Positions 1 through 9,820 of a stretch of DNA of 24,124 nucleotides are shown piece after piece. A program made the translations under genes and the position numbers. The notes under the pieces were generated by a model. It was given only the letters and a program-made list of their open reading frames with translations, made no database searches and had not been told where the DNA came from. This DNA is from Tieghemiomyces parasiticus. Lineage: Eukaryota > Kickxellomycota > Dimargaritomycetes > Dimargaritales > Dimargaritaceae. Where the stretch lies: contig JANBPT010000751.1 of NCBI GenBank assembly GCA_027575765.1, positions 1 to 24,124 of the forward strand, written 5' to 3'. How positions within the stretch are numbered: the first letter of the stretch is position 1; each line of letters begins with the position of its first letter.

Positions 1-79
1 GCTTTAATTTACTAAATTAAAGGAACCAGGGTTAGGCTCAAACTGGGTATGGGTTAATGCTTTGGTTACTGATTAGCGA
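1..79. other. Left-edge intergenic DNA with AT hairpin
   Basis: No gene is visible here. Positions 3-21 form a perfect inverted repeat, TTTAATTT and AAATTAAA around a 3-base spacer. The sequence enters the dispersed repeat copy A at about position 80. Confidence 0.5.
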
Positions 80-455
80 TATTATTGAATGGTGACCGGT
101 AGATCTTTTATACTCGAATATTAGCCAGTGTTATTCATAACAGCCACTCCGCTAGGCCTGGGAGAGATCCAGGATGACAGTACGGGCGGGGCTGGATGCC
201 AACAACATTACTGATCCAACGGCCACTGGCCGTTCTCCTCTTCAAGAAGACAAGGCCCTAAAAGAATAGAAGGCGGCACCTGGTTTAGATAATGAAGGTG
301 ATGGAAGGGTGGGGATAAGAAGGTGGGCCCCCCATCGATTGGTTGCTATAAGGTACAGCCACCAAGGCTGGATGGCACCACCGGGGACGGAAAAGCCGCT
401 GGCTGGCCTCACTTGGGATACAGATCAGGGGGTGGGGTCTTAGGCTACGGCAGGG
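80..455 (+). repeat. Dispersed repeat, copy A
   Basis: This segment aligns by eye, in the same orientation, with about 20350-20735. The best block is an exact 28-base match (256-283 against 20523-20550). Both copies also share a TCTTTTATACT motif near the 5' end (about 103-114), a GGCACCA/GGGATA block (about 374-420), and a G-rich 3' end around 427-450. A perfect hairpin, AACGGCC-ACT-GGCCGTT, sits at 218-234. Copy B has a different palindrome at the corresponding place. The boundaries are approximate because the copies are diverged. I see no open reading frame that explains the conservation. A solo LTR or a non-autonomous element is possible, but I could not define terminal inverted repeats or a target-site duplication. 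Confidence 0.8.
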
Positions 456-2499
456 CCCGACAGCCAAACCGCGTACATTTCTTCTTAGGTCACCAACCTC
501 CTTGGGTTTCCTATCTGTTTTTGACACCTTTCATATACTTTCTATTAGTCGACGATGCGTAGCACTGGCCACCTTGCAGTGACTGTTCACCCCTCAGCTA
601 ACTTCTTCCAACTCATCTAGTTGGCTTCAACCGATTTATAGACGTTACATTTCCCTTAGAACCTTAGCCTCACATTCCATTCTAAGCCACTCCAAATTTC
701 TTAACGCCTCCCGCACTCCTGTGATTCCAGAATTCTTATTCACCCTGGTCTCCGGTTGAACGAACCTGGTCGTTATCTGACTGGTACAGTGGCGTATACG
801 AGTACTGTGATTTCCCAACCCTGCGGCTCTCCTATGAAGAGGGCGAGGAAGGAGGTTAAGATCCCGTGGATCGGCAGGCTGCTGTATCGGCTCAATATAA
901 TTAAATGCAAAGTGTAGGGCGAGGAGCCTAATTTAACCAAGGCTTGCGGGTGATCGCCATTGTACTAGGTTCCGCTCTGCCGTCTCCATAGAGTTACGCT
1001 GCGGGACCACTAGAGGCCGGAGAAAGAAGCTCAGCGATGGAAATTATGGTGTAATTGGGCGCTTTCCTCCGTCCATGTGATCCTCAAGGAAGTGTCGTGT
1101 GTACCGTGTTGCGAGACTCCATTCGCACTGCGAAGGTAAAATAGTATTCAATAGTAGTAGGTTTAGGTGACTTTATATTTATTAACCGGAGCGGTTAAAC
1201 GATAATGACAAGATACCTCTACTTCCGAGCCCAGTGAGCACCTCCCAACCTCCCTTGGATACATTAGTTCGCTAATGGGACAACGTGTTCGCTTCCTTAC
1301 AGGTTTAGCAATCAATCAACACCTTTTCACAGGTTCTACTCGTCATTCAAGGAGACGCCCCTCCTGCCAGTGACGCTAGGGTGTAGGATAGTCTCATAAC
1401 CCTAGCGCCGGCTCGCAGTCGATTCAGCCGGTGATCGTGGCTGCTAGGGCTCTGCCAATCTCGTTGAACCTAATAAGGGATTCCATTTCTAAATGCGGCT
1501 TCACCTACACGTCTCTATTTTTCCGGCTGCTGGCTATTTGCACGGCAGCTTGATTTAGGAGACTACTCTTCAGGCTCGAGTGAAGAGGGTGCAGACGCTA
1601 GAAGCAACCGTTTTGGGTAAATGCAGACCGCCAAGCCGCCGGTGGGGTTATGAAAACACCTATCGCATCTCGCTCCTCCCCTGCCGCCTTTTGGTTTACC
1701 ATACATATTCGGTCGGTCCGGGAAAATAATGGACATAAAAGCATCGGTTAGTCACACGGTAGCCTCTTCGTCTACCTAACAGACGTCCTACAGTTCCTAC
1801 TGCCGATTAGGCTGTCTGCTCTCTTCAACAACCAGGGTCACCGTGGCTTGGCTAAACTAAAACAAAAAGATGGCCACTGGGAATAGATTAGCAGCCAAGT
1901 CTTTGCATACGAAAAACCGGCGGGATATGGCTATACCCTGTTCCCTTACAGGCGTTCCAAATTTAGCTCGATGATTAATGTCGGAATCGGTTGCCAAGGG
2001 GGAGGAAGAATTAACAAGACGAACACGTCAGAGGATTGAAAAAATAACTGGGTGATTACAAACCGGTGGTGCCATCATAACTGGGATGCGATTGAAGACA
2101 AGCAGTGCTGAAAGCTCGTCACGGCTAACTTATTAATTTTAAGTATTTATAGACCGACTCTTGCACCGGATCACTTGCACTATCCAGTGATGTTATCTCC
2201 CATCTTCCCGTACCAATACACGCTACTCTCCAATCCTTAACATCTATAAATTATTATGACCGTCTTCGAGCACTCCTGCCCGTGCGCTCGACAACTATAG
2301 GAACGCAGAGCACTCAGTCCTTACGTCGTTACATTTATATGGCTGATTGCACAGCTATTAAGTCAATTCTTACCCATATTGGCACTTCACTACCTACCAA
2401 CTGTCCTGCCGACCTCATAATCTGTCCCCTCATTAACTCCTCTTAACCCGTTAAGGACTTTGTCTTTGATCCCGGAACTCCATTGACCGCGCATAGACC
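456..2499. other. Gene-free intergenic region upstream of the protease
   Basis: About 2 kb with no ORF worth calling on either strand. Small structures are visible: a perfect inverted repeat TTAACCG-GAG-CGGTTAA at 1182-1198, and a CCCTAGC/GCTAGGG pair bracketing about 1400-1449. The last few hundred bases are the likely promoter of the protease gene. Otherwise I see nothing recognisable. Confidence 0.6.
2245..2251 (+). promoter_or_regulatory. Possible TATA element of the protease gene
   Basis: TATAAAT lies about 250 bases before the protease ATG. Other weak AT-rich candidates occur at about 2334-2340. There is no strong core promoter, so this is tentative. Confidence 0.25.
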
Positions 2500-5228
2500 A
2501 TGGTTTTCCACCTGCTGGGCACCATCCTTGCTGTGCTGGCGACGGCCGTCACTCTCCAAGTCCACGCCAGCTACATCACCAATTCATTCATGGTCGAATT
2601 TCCCGGATATGCGCCCAACGCGGAACTCGCTGCGTGGTACCGCCGCGCCCTCGCGGACGAACTCGTCACCCACGCCGTGCCCTTTGCCTTCCGAGCCAAT
2701 TTTTCGTCGCTGATCCTGGCCTCTCAACTTCACCTTCCTTCGAAGTACCAAGGGTTTGTCTCCGGGCTGGCCGTCGTCCAATCTTTTACTCGTGACGTGC
2801 GTCTCACTTCCCGCAGCATCCAGGTCACACAGATAAGTGCCAACAAGACCCTATCGTTGAACATGCACGCGAACACCGTCACGGCCTCTTTTGCCGCTGG
2901 CGACGCCGCCACGGCCTCCATCCGAGCCAATAAGCCCCTCCCCATGCTCACCATGGAGATGACCAACTACGACATGTTCCAGCGCAAGTATCCCAACATT
3001 ACTGGCCGTGGAATCCGCGTCGGGGTAGTGGACAGCGGCCTTGACTACCGCCACCCAGCCTTTGGTAACTGCTTCGGCCGTCCGAACTGCCGGGTCCGTT
3101 TCGGTAGTGACTTCATTGGCGACACCATGCCCGTCGACGGGTCTCCCATCCCGGATGACGGCGATCCGCTTGACACCTGTTTTGGCCACGGAACGAGTGT
3201 GGCGGGGATTCTAGCCGGTAACGATGGACCTTTCCAGGGCGTGGCCCCACAGGCCACGCTGGGGATCTACCGCGTACTCGATTGTCATGACAACACATCA
3301 GTGCCCATCGTCACGGCTGCGCTTGAACAGGCTCAGCGAGACGGTATCCAAGTGATCAACCTATCAGTCGGGAGCCCCTCCGGGTTCAGTTTCGACCTTC
3401 AGGCCAGCCTGGGCTCAGCCCTGGCCCGCGCTGGTATCGCCGTCGTATCGGCCGCCGGCAATTCGGGGTCCGACTCGCTATTTATGAATAACTCGCCGGC
3501 CACCGGCATTAGCGTCGTATCGATCGCCAGCGCCGAGCCGCTTTCCTTTTATGGTATGAAAATTGTCACCGCCGCGCAACCGAAGCAGGCCGTGTGGCGG
3601 TCGCCGTCCCTGTATTACAATCAGGTCTTCAACTTTACCAAGGTTCCCGTAGTTCTCGCCAAGGGCGGGGGCAATAGGTTGACCGCGGCGTGCAAGACAG
3701 TCCCGCCGGGGACGTACACGGATACATTGGTCTTGGTGAAGATCAGCGGGTGTGATTCGGCCACGGTTAATGCCCATGCGCGCGCGGCCGGCGCCGTGGG
3801 CGTTATTTTTTATTCACCGGGAATGGAACAGGTCGCAGTGGAACCTATTCCGTCGACATCCACTACACTGCCGACCGTCACCGTCGCCGAATCGACGGGG
3901 ATGGCCTGGAGCCAAGCTCTATCGGCTGGTAAGCCCGTCGTCATCACTACCCACGAGGAACTGAAGTGGTTCGAGAATTCGCATGCCCACACCATCTCGG
4001 AGTTTTCCTCTTAGGGACCTTCATCCGATTTAGTATTCAAACCCGACTTGGCAGCCCCGGGCAACTTAATCTACACGACGCGACCGCTGAATCTCGGATC
4101 CTACGGTATCTCGTCAGGCACATCGCTGGCTGCTTTTCCCTCCTCAAACAGCACGACCCGACGCTCACCCCGCACGATCTCATGATGAACGCCGTCAGCA
4201 GCGCCACCCCCATCTGGGTCCCTTATAAATTAACGCTGCCGAAATCCCCTTACGCTTTTGCCTATTCGCCGGCCCAGCAGGGCGGCGGTCTCGTCAACGT
4301 TACCCGCATGTTTGACAACCTTAGTATTCGGGTCAACACCACGCTCTCGGTTTATGATCTCACCCGGGACCAGAGACACGGCCAGGCTCCCCGACTGGTA
4401 TTTGACCATAGCGTCCGTAACTTATCCAAGAACACCCTCCAACTGACGGGGGGCGTCTTGCTGGCCCCCGCTGTCACCACCTTCAAGGCCGACGGTACCC
4501 TAGTCAGCCCGCCCATTTCCGAAATACTCAACTACGTCACGTTCGGTAACCAGATCAAAGCTACCTTGGCCCCCAATGAGGGTTTTGTTGGGCAGGCCGG
4601 CATATTTAGTAGTACCATTCCGCTCGATCGATTCTGGGTGGTCGGCGGGTTCATCGAGCACTCCCTTCAAGCACCCGACGGTACGAAGTATAGATACAAC
4701 CTTCCGTTCAGCGGTATGATGGGCCGACTCACCCAGATCCCGATCCTCCCGCCTGTCACCAGCCCGTACTACCCCCGGCTCTTTAACGTCACCACCGGCG
4801 CGATCGTCAGGTCCGGGCCTCCCCTCCCGAGGTACTCCATGGCTGGCCAGGATATCCCGACCGTGCGGTACCAGCAGCAGTTCAACGTCAACAAAATGCT
4901 GGTGCAAATTGGCCGGCTGAATCATTCGACGGCTGACAACTACACGTTTTACGACATTCCCCGGGGACTGTTGGTTGACCAGTCGCGGAATTTCGGTGGG
5001 GACGTGGCAAGCTACATCACTTGGTCCGGGAGTATGCTGGAGCCCAAGAATGAGACTGTCGGTGCCACGGCCACCGTTACCGCCGGCCCCGGGCAGTACC
5101 GACTGCGCATCAGGTGGGCCCAACCCCAGGCGGCCTTCATCAATGATAAAGACACCTACACGACCTACACCTCCGACCCGTTCCTCATTGTGGCGTCCCA
5201 GCTCCAGACCGACACTTCTAGACGTTGA
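2500..5228 (+). pseudogene. Secreted subtilisin-like serine protease (S8, Vpr-like), disrupted
   Basis: This would be a secreted endopeptidase acting outside the cell. It starts at an ATG in good context (accATGg) with a hydrophobic signal peptide, residues 1-23 (ending VHA). An I9-type propeptide spans about 25-110. The S8 domain begins near 165: catalytic Asp178 in VVDSG, His230 in GHGTSVAG, oxyanion Asn321 in AAGNSG, and the serine block SSGTS at codon 542. A PA-type insert lies at about 370-480. After the active site come QQGGGLVNV and an Fn3-like (DUF1034) tail. Two lesions break it. An in-frame TAG at 4012-4014 falls inside the conserved FSS-x-GP block. A frame change at about 4120-4125 lies directly at the GTS serine motif, where the family's usual 'SLAAPY'-like stretch appears lost, consistent with a 19-base deletion. 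The remainder (4122-5228) reads in another frame for about 368 residues. Total size, roughly 915 residues, fits the family. Sequencing error is the main alternative to real decay. Confidence 0.88.
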
Positions 5229-5543
5229 GTCTACCCTACTCACGACTGTGATGCCTTACAATGCCCATGCTTTTTTAGAATTATTTCGGCATTGGTTATT
5301 AATCCTCTGCGATTGACTCTTCATCTGTACCCGATCGAAATTAAACGCTATTAACTTTGAATTAGCACGGCAAGTTTAAATTGAGCAAAAAAAGGGGGGA
5401 GGACCGTGATGGTTCGATTAATAGCTTTCGTATCGCAACATGAAAAAAAAGGGAAAGCCCAAAATTGTGACAAGAAAAAATTAAAACCAAAAATACAAAT
5501 GTTCACGAGACCCCACATGAGCATACAGCAATGGGCGCCGAGT
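5229..5543. other. Convergent 3' intergenic spacer
   Basis: This is the space between the protease end (+) and the DUG2 end (-), so it holds both 3' untranslated regions. It is A-rich on the + strand (about 5385-5505, several A runs). No canonical AATAAA was found on either strand, and no gene is evident. Confidence 0.6.
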
Positions 5544-8264
5544 CTACGCTTCTACTATCTCCCTGGCTGGCACGGGCTCGTTTCCGACGGTCACAAGGAA
5601 CTCCTTCATGACCTCCTTGCCCTTGACCAAATTCTTCAACCTAATCCGCTCGTCACTAAGATGGGCCTGATCGGACGACTGGCCCAACGGGATATTGACG
5701 GCGGTAGTCCGGAAATGATTCTCGAGCCATGGGACGGCACCGATGGTCCCGCCCTCCCGGATTAACATAGGTTTGACCCCCCACTGGGATTCGACGGCCC
5801 GTTCGGCCGCCTTAAAGTACTGGTGGGTGGTGTCACCTAGCCACCAGTCGGCCGTGTTGCGGATGGTGACGGCGAGGGTACAGTCCCGATTGTTGCTGGT
5901 ATCGCCAGTGTCGGTAGCGGTGGTCGGGGTGGTGTTGAGGGGCGAGGCCGAGGGTGACGCAAAAGACGCCAAGGCCAGGTGAGACTGGACGGCCTCATCA
6001 AACAGCTTGTGCACGTAGGTGGTAAATTGCTCAGTCACGGTATTCAGAGTCTGATCCGGCACGATACGCAAGCTGACGAGAGCGCGGGCGCTACGCGGAA
6101 TGATGGAGTGGTTATCGGGCGGCCCACTCACATCCACCTTGTGCACTGTCAGAGTGGGGAACCGCCAACGGGACATGAGGCGGGTGGTCAACCGCTCGAC
6201 CTCTGCCTGATCCGTCAGTTCTCGGGGGGCTTCCATCTGGCGGACGAGCCGGGCATAGTACGTATGTTCCTGCTCGGTGGGAGGCGCGACGGCGTCGTGG
6301 AACCCGGGGATGTCCACACGGCCGTTGGCGTCCATGAGCCGGGCGAGGACCTTGAGGAGGACACGCAGGGGTTCGGCCACAGCGCCACCGGATACTCCGG
6401 CATGAACGTCCTGGCGGTCACTGGTGACTTCCAAAGTAGCGTGGATAGACCCGCGGAGGCCGTAGGTGAGGCATGGTATTTCCTCGCCGATCCAGTATGA
6501 GTTGCTCAGCAGTAGAATGTCTGGCTGTGCTGAAATGATGGCCGGATCGTCGGAGATGTTGGCCACGGCTTCCTTCAGGCCGGCGCTCCCGTTTTCTTCC
6601 TCCCCTTCGATCAGGAACTCCACGTTGACACCTAGGGATTTGGCCTGGTGGAGCTCGTGGGCCGCGTAGAGGATGGCCAGAATAGGACCCTTGTCGTCGG
6701 TTACCCCACGGCCATACAGGAACCCGTCGCGGCCGGTCAGACGGAATGGTGGGCTGGTCCAGGCGGCCTCGTCAACCGGGAACACGTCATAGTGACCGTA
6801 AACCAGGACGGTGGGCGTAGGCGCTACCGAGGAGGAGGAAGTACCAGAGCGGTTGGCGCGGAGCCGAGCCACGACCAGTGGGTTGCATCCGTAGGCCCCC
6901 GGGACTAGTCGGCTTGTCGCCCCGAGTTGTTCAAAAGTTGACTTGAGGAACCGCGCGGCGCGACGGCAGTCGTGCTGGTACCTCGGCGAGCCGCTTACTG
7001 AGGGGTAAGTGACCCAGCGCTCGAGGGTAGCCAGGAGGGCCTGCTGTGTAGCCTGCGGCGAGGGCACAGCACCCTGCGAGGATAGCGGGGCCAGCGGTCC
7101 GGCGGCAGGCCCAGAGAACCGCGGACTAGGAAGCGGGGCCAACAAGTCGTTCGGCAGGGGCCAGAACTTGACCATCTGGTCACTTCCGCCGCTCACCAGG
7201 TAGTGGGCGCCAGGGGTCAAGGTGAGGGCCAACACAATCCCCTCGTGGGCCTCGATCTCCTTGACCCGCTGGAAGTTACGGTCCCACACTTTGATGGACC
7301 CATCAGCCGACGCCGAGAAGAGGTTAGTGGACGCAGCCACCAATGCCAACACGTCATCGTGATGGGCGTGTAGTTCAGAGATCATCTGAAAGGTCTCAAG
7401 GTCCCAAATCTTGATGAGACCGTCCTGGCACCCGCAAAAGAGCAACCCCTCGCTCAGCGTCATGGCGAAGATGTTGGTAATGTCGCCGGGTAGCGACCGT
7501 AACGGTTCGATCCCGGCCGCAGTCACGGTCCAAAGTTTGACCTCGCCGTCACCCGACCCGGAGAACAGCACGGTGCCACCCTCGTGGCCGTCATGGCCGC
7601 CGCCGCCCGGGAGATTACCCAGTAGCAACGTGTAGACGTGGCCGAAATGGCTGTGGGGCCGGATATGGTTATCAAACACGACGTAGTGTTCCACTTCGGG
7701 GTCGAGTTCGAGGGCGAAGGTCTGGGACGTGGCGGAATCAAAGAACTTGGAGTTGTGGGATATCCGTTCCAACTCGCGGGGTGATTTAGGGACGGCATCG
7801 GCGGACGACGGGGAGAACCACTGGATACTGGTGTTTTGGCAACCCATAAACAGGCGGTCCGTCCGGGCGTCGTAGGCCAAGGACAGGATATCGCCCACGT
7901 TGGGACCCGAATGTAACACGAAACGGCAGGTCAGATTCACGGCGTCCCATGCCCGCACGGTCCCGTCGCCAGACCCGCTGTACATGGTGGTGCCCGCCGC
8001 GTCCAGGACCATCGAAAAGACGCTGCCCGTGTGGCCGCTGAGGACCCGTTTAGGGAGGAAATCCTGGGCGCCCCAGACGTGGATGCATGAACCCTGCGTA
8101 CCGCAAAAGATGAAGCGTTCCGTGGCCACTAAGGATAGTACCGAGTGATCCTTGTGGTACAGCGACTGGAAACAGGGCATGTCAAAGGCTGCGGCGGTGG
8201 GGGAATCGCTGCCCGCCCCGTGTCTGGGCGGACTCGGCGTGAGGTGGGCCGGTCGATACGGCAT
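5544..8264 (-). CDS. DUG2: WD40-M20 fusion protein, DUG2-type glutathione-degradation subunit
   Basis: The protein has 906 residues; yeast Dug2 is of similar size. Seven WD40 blades form a complete propeller (about 34-68, 74-107, 120-150, 206-246, 258-288, 299-328, 338-368; for example GDGTVRAWD, DGLIKIWD, DGSIKVWD). A Pro/Ser-rich linker (370-405) leads to an M20 metallopeptidase fold at about 405-890. Metal-site and catalytic motifs are visible: H491 and D493 in YGHYDVFP, D523/D524 in VTDDKGP, E556/E557 in EGEEENGS, and H868 in SSDQAHLSDE. The Asp expected in the 'SDNYW' motif of the Dug1/CNDP family is Asn588 here (LLSNSYW). Dug2 partners Dug3 in yeast to open the gamma-glutamyl bond of glutathione in the cytosol. 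No DUG3 is seen in this window. The ATG at 8264 is in acceptable context (gcaATG). Met29 is an alternative start close to the first blade. It is intronless and GC3-rich, and ends in TAG. Confidence 0.93.
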   Translation of the reverse strand: MPYRPAHLTPSPPRHGAGSDSPTAAAFDMPCFQSLYHKDHSVLSLVATERFIFCGTQGSCIHVWGAQDFLPKRVLSGHTGSVFSMVLDAAGTTMYSGSGDGTVRAWDAVNLTCRFVLHSGPNVGDILSLAYDARTDRLFMGCQNTSIQWFSPSSADAVPKSPRELERISHNSKFFDSATSQTFALELDPEVEHYVVFDNHIRPHSHFGHVYTLLLGNLPGGGGHDGHEGGTVLFSGSGDGEVKLWTVTAAGIEPLRSLPGDITNIFAMTLSEGLLFCGCQDGLIKIWDLETFQMISELHAHHDDVLALVAASTNLFSASADGSIKVWDRNFQRVKEIEAHEGIVLALTLTPGAHYLVSGGSDQMVKFWPLPNDLLAPLPSPRFSGPAAGPLAPLSSQGAVPSPQATQQALLATLERWVTYPSVSGSPRYQHDCRRAARFLKSTFEQLGATSRLVPGAYGCNPLVVARLRANRSGTSSSSVAPTPTVLVYGHYDVFPVDEAAWTSPPFRLTGRDGFLYGRGVTDDKGPILAILYAAHELHQAKSLGVNVEFLIEGEEENGSAGLKEAVANISDDPAIISAQPDILLLSNSYWIGEEIPCLTYGLRGSIHATLEVTSDRQDVHAGVSGGAVAEPLRVLLKVLARLMDANGRVDIPGFHDAVAPPTEQEHTYYARLVRQMEAPRELTDQAEVERLTTRLMSRWRFPTLTVHKVDVSGPPDNHSIIPRSARALVSLRIVPDQTLNTVTEQFTTYVHKLFDEAVQSHLALASFASPSASPLNTTPTTATDTGDTSNNRDCTLAVTIRNTADWWLGDTTHQYFKAAERAVESQWGVKPMLIREGGTIGAVPWLENHFRTTAVNIPLGQSSDQAHLSDERIRLKNLVKGKEVMKEFLVTVGNEPVPAREIVEA

Positions 8265-8851
8265 TGCTGGGGATATAGTCGGTAAGAGGGCGAATGACCG
8301 TCGGAGGCTACACGGTAACTAGTGAAGGAGGAGGGGGGGCGAAAGGAATGTAATTTATTCAATAGCGGCTATGGTTGCATATCTGCGAGAACGAGGTGGG
8401 GAACTGGGAGATAGAGTGTGTCGGTGGTCGGCTTAAGTCGACCTGTAGGGTTGGGGAGGGAGCAGCCTCACGCCAACAGCATGGACCAGCCAGGGTGGGT
8501 GAGGGGTGGGCCAGGAGATTGAGCGCTACGTTACCCAAGCACGACGGCGGAGACGCGCGGTCCGTGTTACCGCCTGCGGGTGACCGTCCTCAGCATCCTC
8601 ACCCACAAATTTACCACCCCCGTCCGGCCGGTCTGTCCGCCATGATGTGATCGCACTTCAATCTGACCAAGCTAAGGTATCACTAAATTGTGTGTACCCG
8701 TAGGCCCACCCCGGGTCTCAAAGAGATTGTAGCGCTGTAACGGTGAAAAGCTAACCATCCCTTAAAATAAAATAAAAAATGGGTCGAGCCCCTTTCATTA
8801 TCTTGAACGATAACGCCCCATACCACAGGAGCCCGAAGTAAAGGAACCAGC

Positions 8852-8999
8852 CCAATTGGCATGACACCATGACTAGACATAATGAGGTGATCGAAGGGGA
8901 AGCCGGGCTACCCAATTACGCGCGGGCCTCGTAATTGGCCAACTTTGGGCAAGTAATAAACCGGTTAATCCAGGTTGACCAACCCACTTTAGGGCCAAT
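8852..8999. promoter_or_regulatory. CCAAT-box cluster with hairpin
   Basis: Five CCAAT/ATTGG pentamers occur within about 150 bases. The palindrome CCAATTGG at 8852-8859 has one in each orientation. One is at 8912, one is inverted at 8934-8938, and one is at 8995-8999. The 8912 and 8934 motifs are the arms of a perfect hairpin, CCAATTACG and CGTAATTGG with a 9-base loop (8912-8938). Such motifs are bound by the Hap2/3/5 (NF-Y) complex in fungi. The position, 50-200 bases before the TATA box at 9047, suits a promoter. Confidence 0.5.
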
Positions 9000-9046
9000 A
9001 ACCAGAAGTCGGAGTTTTTAGCTGGCATGCAGCTTGGCGTGAGTGG

Positions 9047-9054
9047 TATAAAAT
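9047..9054 (+). promoter_or_regulatory. TATA box (TATAAAAT)
   Basis: A textbook TATA element lies 41 bases before an ATG in good context (accATGg at 9088). With initiation about 30 bases downstream, the leader would be very short. It sits downstream of the CCAAT cluster. Confidence 0.5.
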
Positions 9055-9087
9055 CGGGAGGGGGGGTGTCGCGGTGTGAGGTCTACC

Positions 9088-9285
9088 ATGGCTTCGGAGG
9101 CTACAGCCAGTAAAGAGCAATTGTGGGAGAAATGGGAGGGGTATGAGGGGTCAGGACCATGTGGGTTAGGGACGCCTGAGGGGCAGCCGCCACTGGTCGG
9201 GCCGGTTATGGCGAAGTTCCTTGCCCGGCTCCCCACCTGGCCGATTTCATCAACCATGTACCCCACCCCTTCCCATCGTAAATAG
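9088..9285 (+). CDS. Possible small protein (65 aa), unrecognised
   Basis: This ORF encodes 65 residues. Its ATG is in strong context, and a TATA box and CCAAT cluster lie directly upstream, which is the main reason to list it. The N-terminus is charged and Trp-rich (about residues 9-20, KEQLWEKWEGYE), then Gly/Pro-rich. No signal peptide, domain or motif is recognised. It could instead be a first exon, since a GTATGA donor-like sequence occurs within it (about 9139). Codon use is less biased towards C or G than in DUG2 or the RING gene, and an ORF on the opposite strand covers the same bases. The function is unknown. Confidence 0.3.
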   Translation: MASEATASKEQLWEKWEGYEGSGPCGLGTPEGQPPLVGPVMAKFLARLPTWPISSTMYPTPSHRK

Positions 9286-9613
9286 CGGCGGTACGCCTGA
9301 TGTCCCATCTCCCAATACAAAGCCCTCACGCTCGAACAAAGGGCATTTATCATATGGTAGCTCGCGAAGGCGGCGTCCAAGTCAGCCATCATTCGTCTCT
9401 GGGGCAATAGGCTACGCAGAGAGATTGGAGCCTAACGTGCCGCAATAAGCTACCCGGTATGCCCGCGCAATGACCCGCGACGTCCGAAGGATGTCAGGCA
9501 TATAAGTGCAGTGACCTCCGTCGGATGGCAACCCACCATCCTCGGCTGCTTGCTTCGCCTCATCCCATCGTGCAGGCCAACCTTCAGTAGCTATTCCTTC
9601 ACTGATATCCGCC
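9286..9613. other. Intergenic region before the RING gene
   Basis: This stretch contains the likely promoter of the RING gene, with an ATATAAG TATA-like element at 9500-9506. Minus-strand reading frames here are discussed under rejected items. No other feature is seen. Confidence 0.5.
9500..9506 (+). promoter_or_regulatory. TATA-like element of the RING gene
   Basis: ATATAAG lies 114 bases before the RING ATG. Initiation about 30 bases downstream would give an 80-base leader. There is no independent support. Confidence 0.4.
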
Positions 9614-9820
9614 ATGTCTCAGACAGCTGCCACCCCCGCCTCCAGCAGCGGCCCCATGGTCTGTCCCATCTGCCTGTGTATCGTCTCGGCCGTGACGTCC
9701 ACTGGCAATTGCAACCACGCTTTCTGTTTTACCTGTATTTCGCAGTGGTGTGCCAAATCGCCCCGGGCCACGTGCCCAGTTTGTCGGGAAAAGATTGACA
9801 GTATCGTTTACAACCTGTAG
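9614..9820 (+). CDS. Stand-alone RING-finger protein (68 aa), probable E3 ubiquitin ligase module
   Basis: This is a complete C3HC4 RING in a 68-residue protein with almost nothing else. The zinc ligands are C17 and C20 (CPIC), C33 and H35 (CNH), C38 and C41 (FCFTC), and C54 and C57 (CPVC). The spacing and the tail after the last pair (CREKIDSIVYNL) resemble the TOPORS-type RING family, in which a similar hydrophobic segment follows CPLC. RING modules of this kind recruit E2 ubiquitin-conjugating enzymes. With no substrate-binding domain, this protein would need a partner or act as an adaptor. The ATG context is gccATGt. Codon use is GC3-rich, as in DUG2, which supports real coding. It ends in TAG. 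An upstream spliced exon encoding more protein cannot be excluded. Confidence 0.8.
   Translation: MSQTAATPASSSGPMVCPICLCIVSAVTSTGNCNHAFCFTCISQWCAKSPRATCPVCREKIDSIVYNL

Larger units (their letters stand above)
8265..9087. other. Divergent intergenic/promoter region
   Basis: This region separates the DUG2 start (-) from a TATA-bearing + strand start at 9088. It lacks a credible gene. It holds a cluster of CCAAT motifs (8852-8999), a perfect 9-bp-stem hairpin (8912-8938) and a TATA box (9047-9054). The DUG2 side (8265-8350) has only a weak TATA-like TATATC at about 8274-8279 on the minus strand. Confidence 0.6.

Noticed and set aside
4012..4014. TAG in the protease as a recoded sense codon
   Set aside because: DUG2 and the RING gene both end in TAG, so TAG is a working stop in this genome.
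3960..4130. An intron removing both lesions in the protease
   Set aside because: The intervening sequence encodes conserved family blocks (FSS-x-GP, KPDLAAPG, SSGTS), so it is coding, not intron.
5743..8148. Several + strand ORFs lying opposite DUG2, and minus-strand ORFs opposite the protease
   Set aside because: These are antisense shadows of strongly C/G-third-position-biased coding sequence, with no domains of their own.
8354..8365. A 12-base match (TTTATTCAATAG) upstream of DUG2 to repeat copy B at 20346-20357
   Set aside because: The similarity does not extend beyond the 12 bases, so chance is enough.
9018..9615. Minus-strand frames 9412-9615 and 9018-9407, which could join as two exons through a 55-base GT...AG interval
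   Set aside because: The first ATG overlaps the RING gene ATG on the other strand, the RING TATA-like element lies inside it, codon use is not biased like the real genes, the interval lacks a branch-like motif, and the second frame degenerates into low-quality protein.
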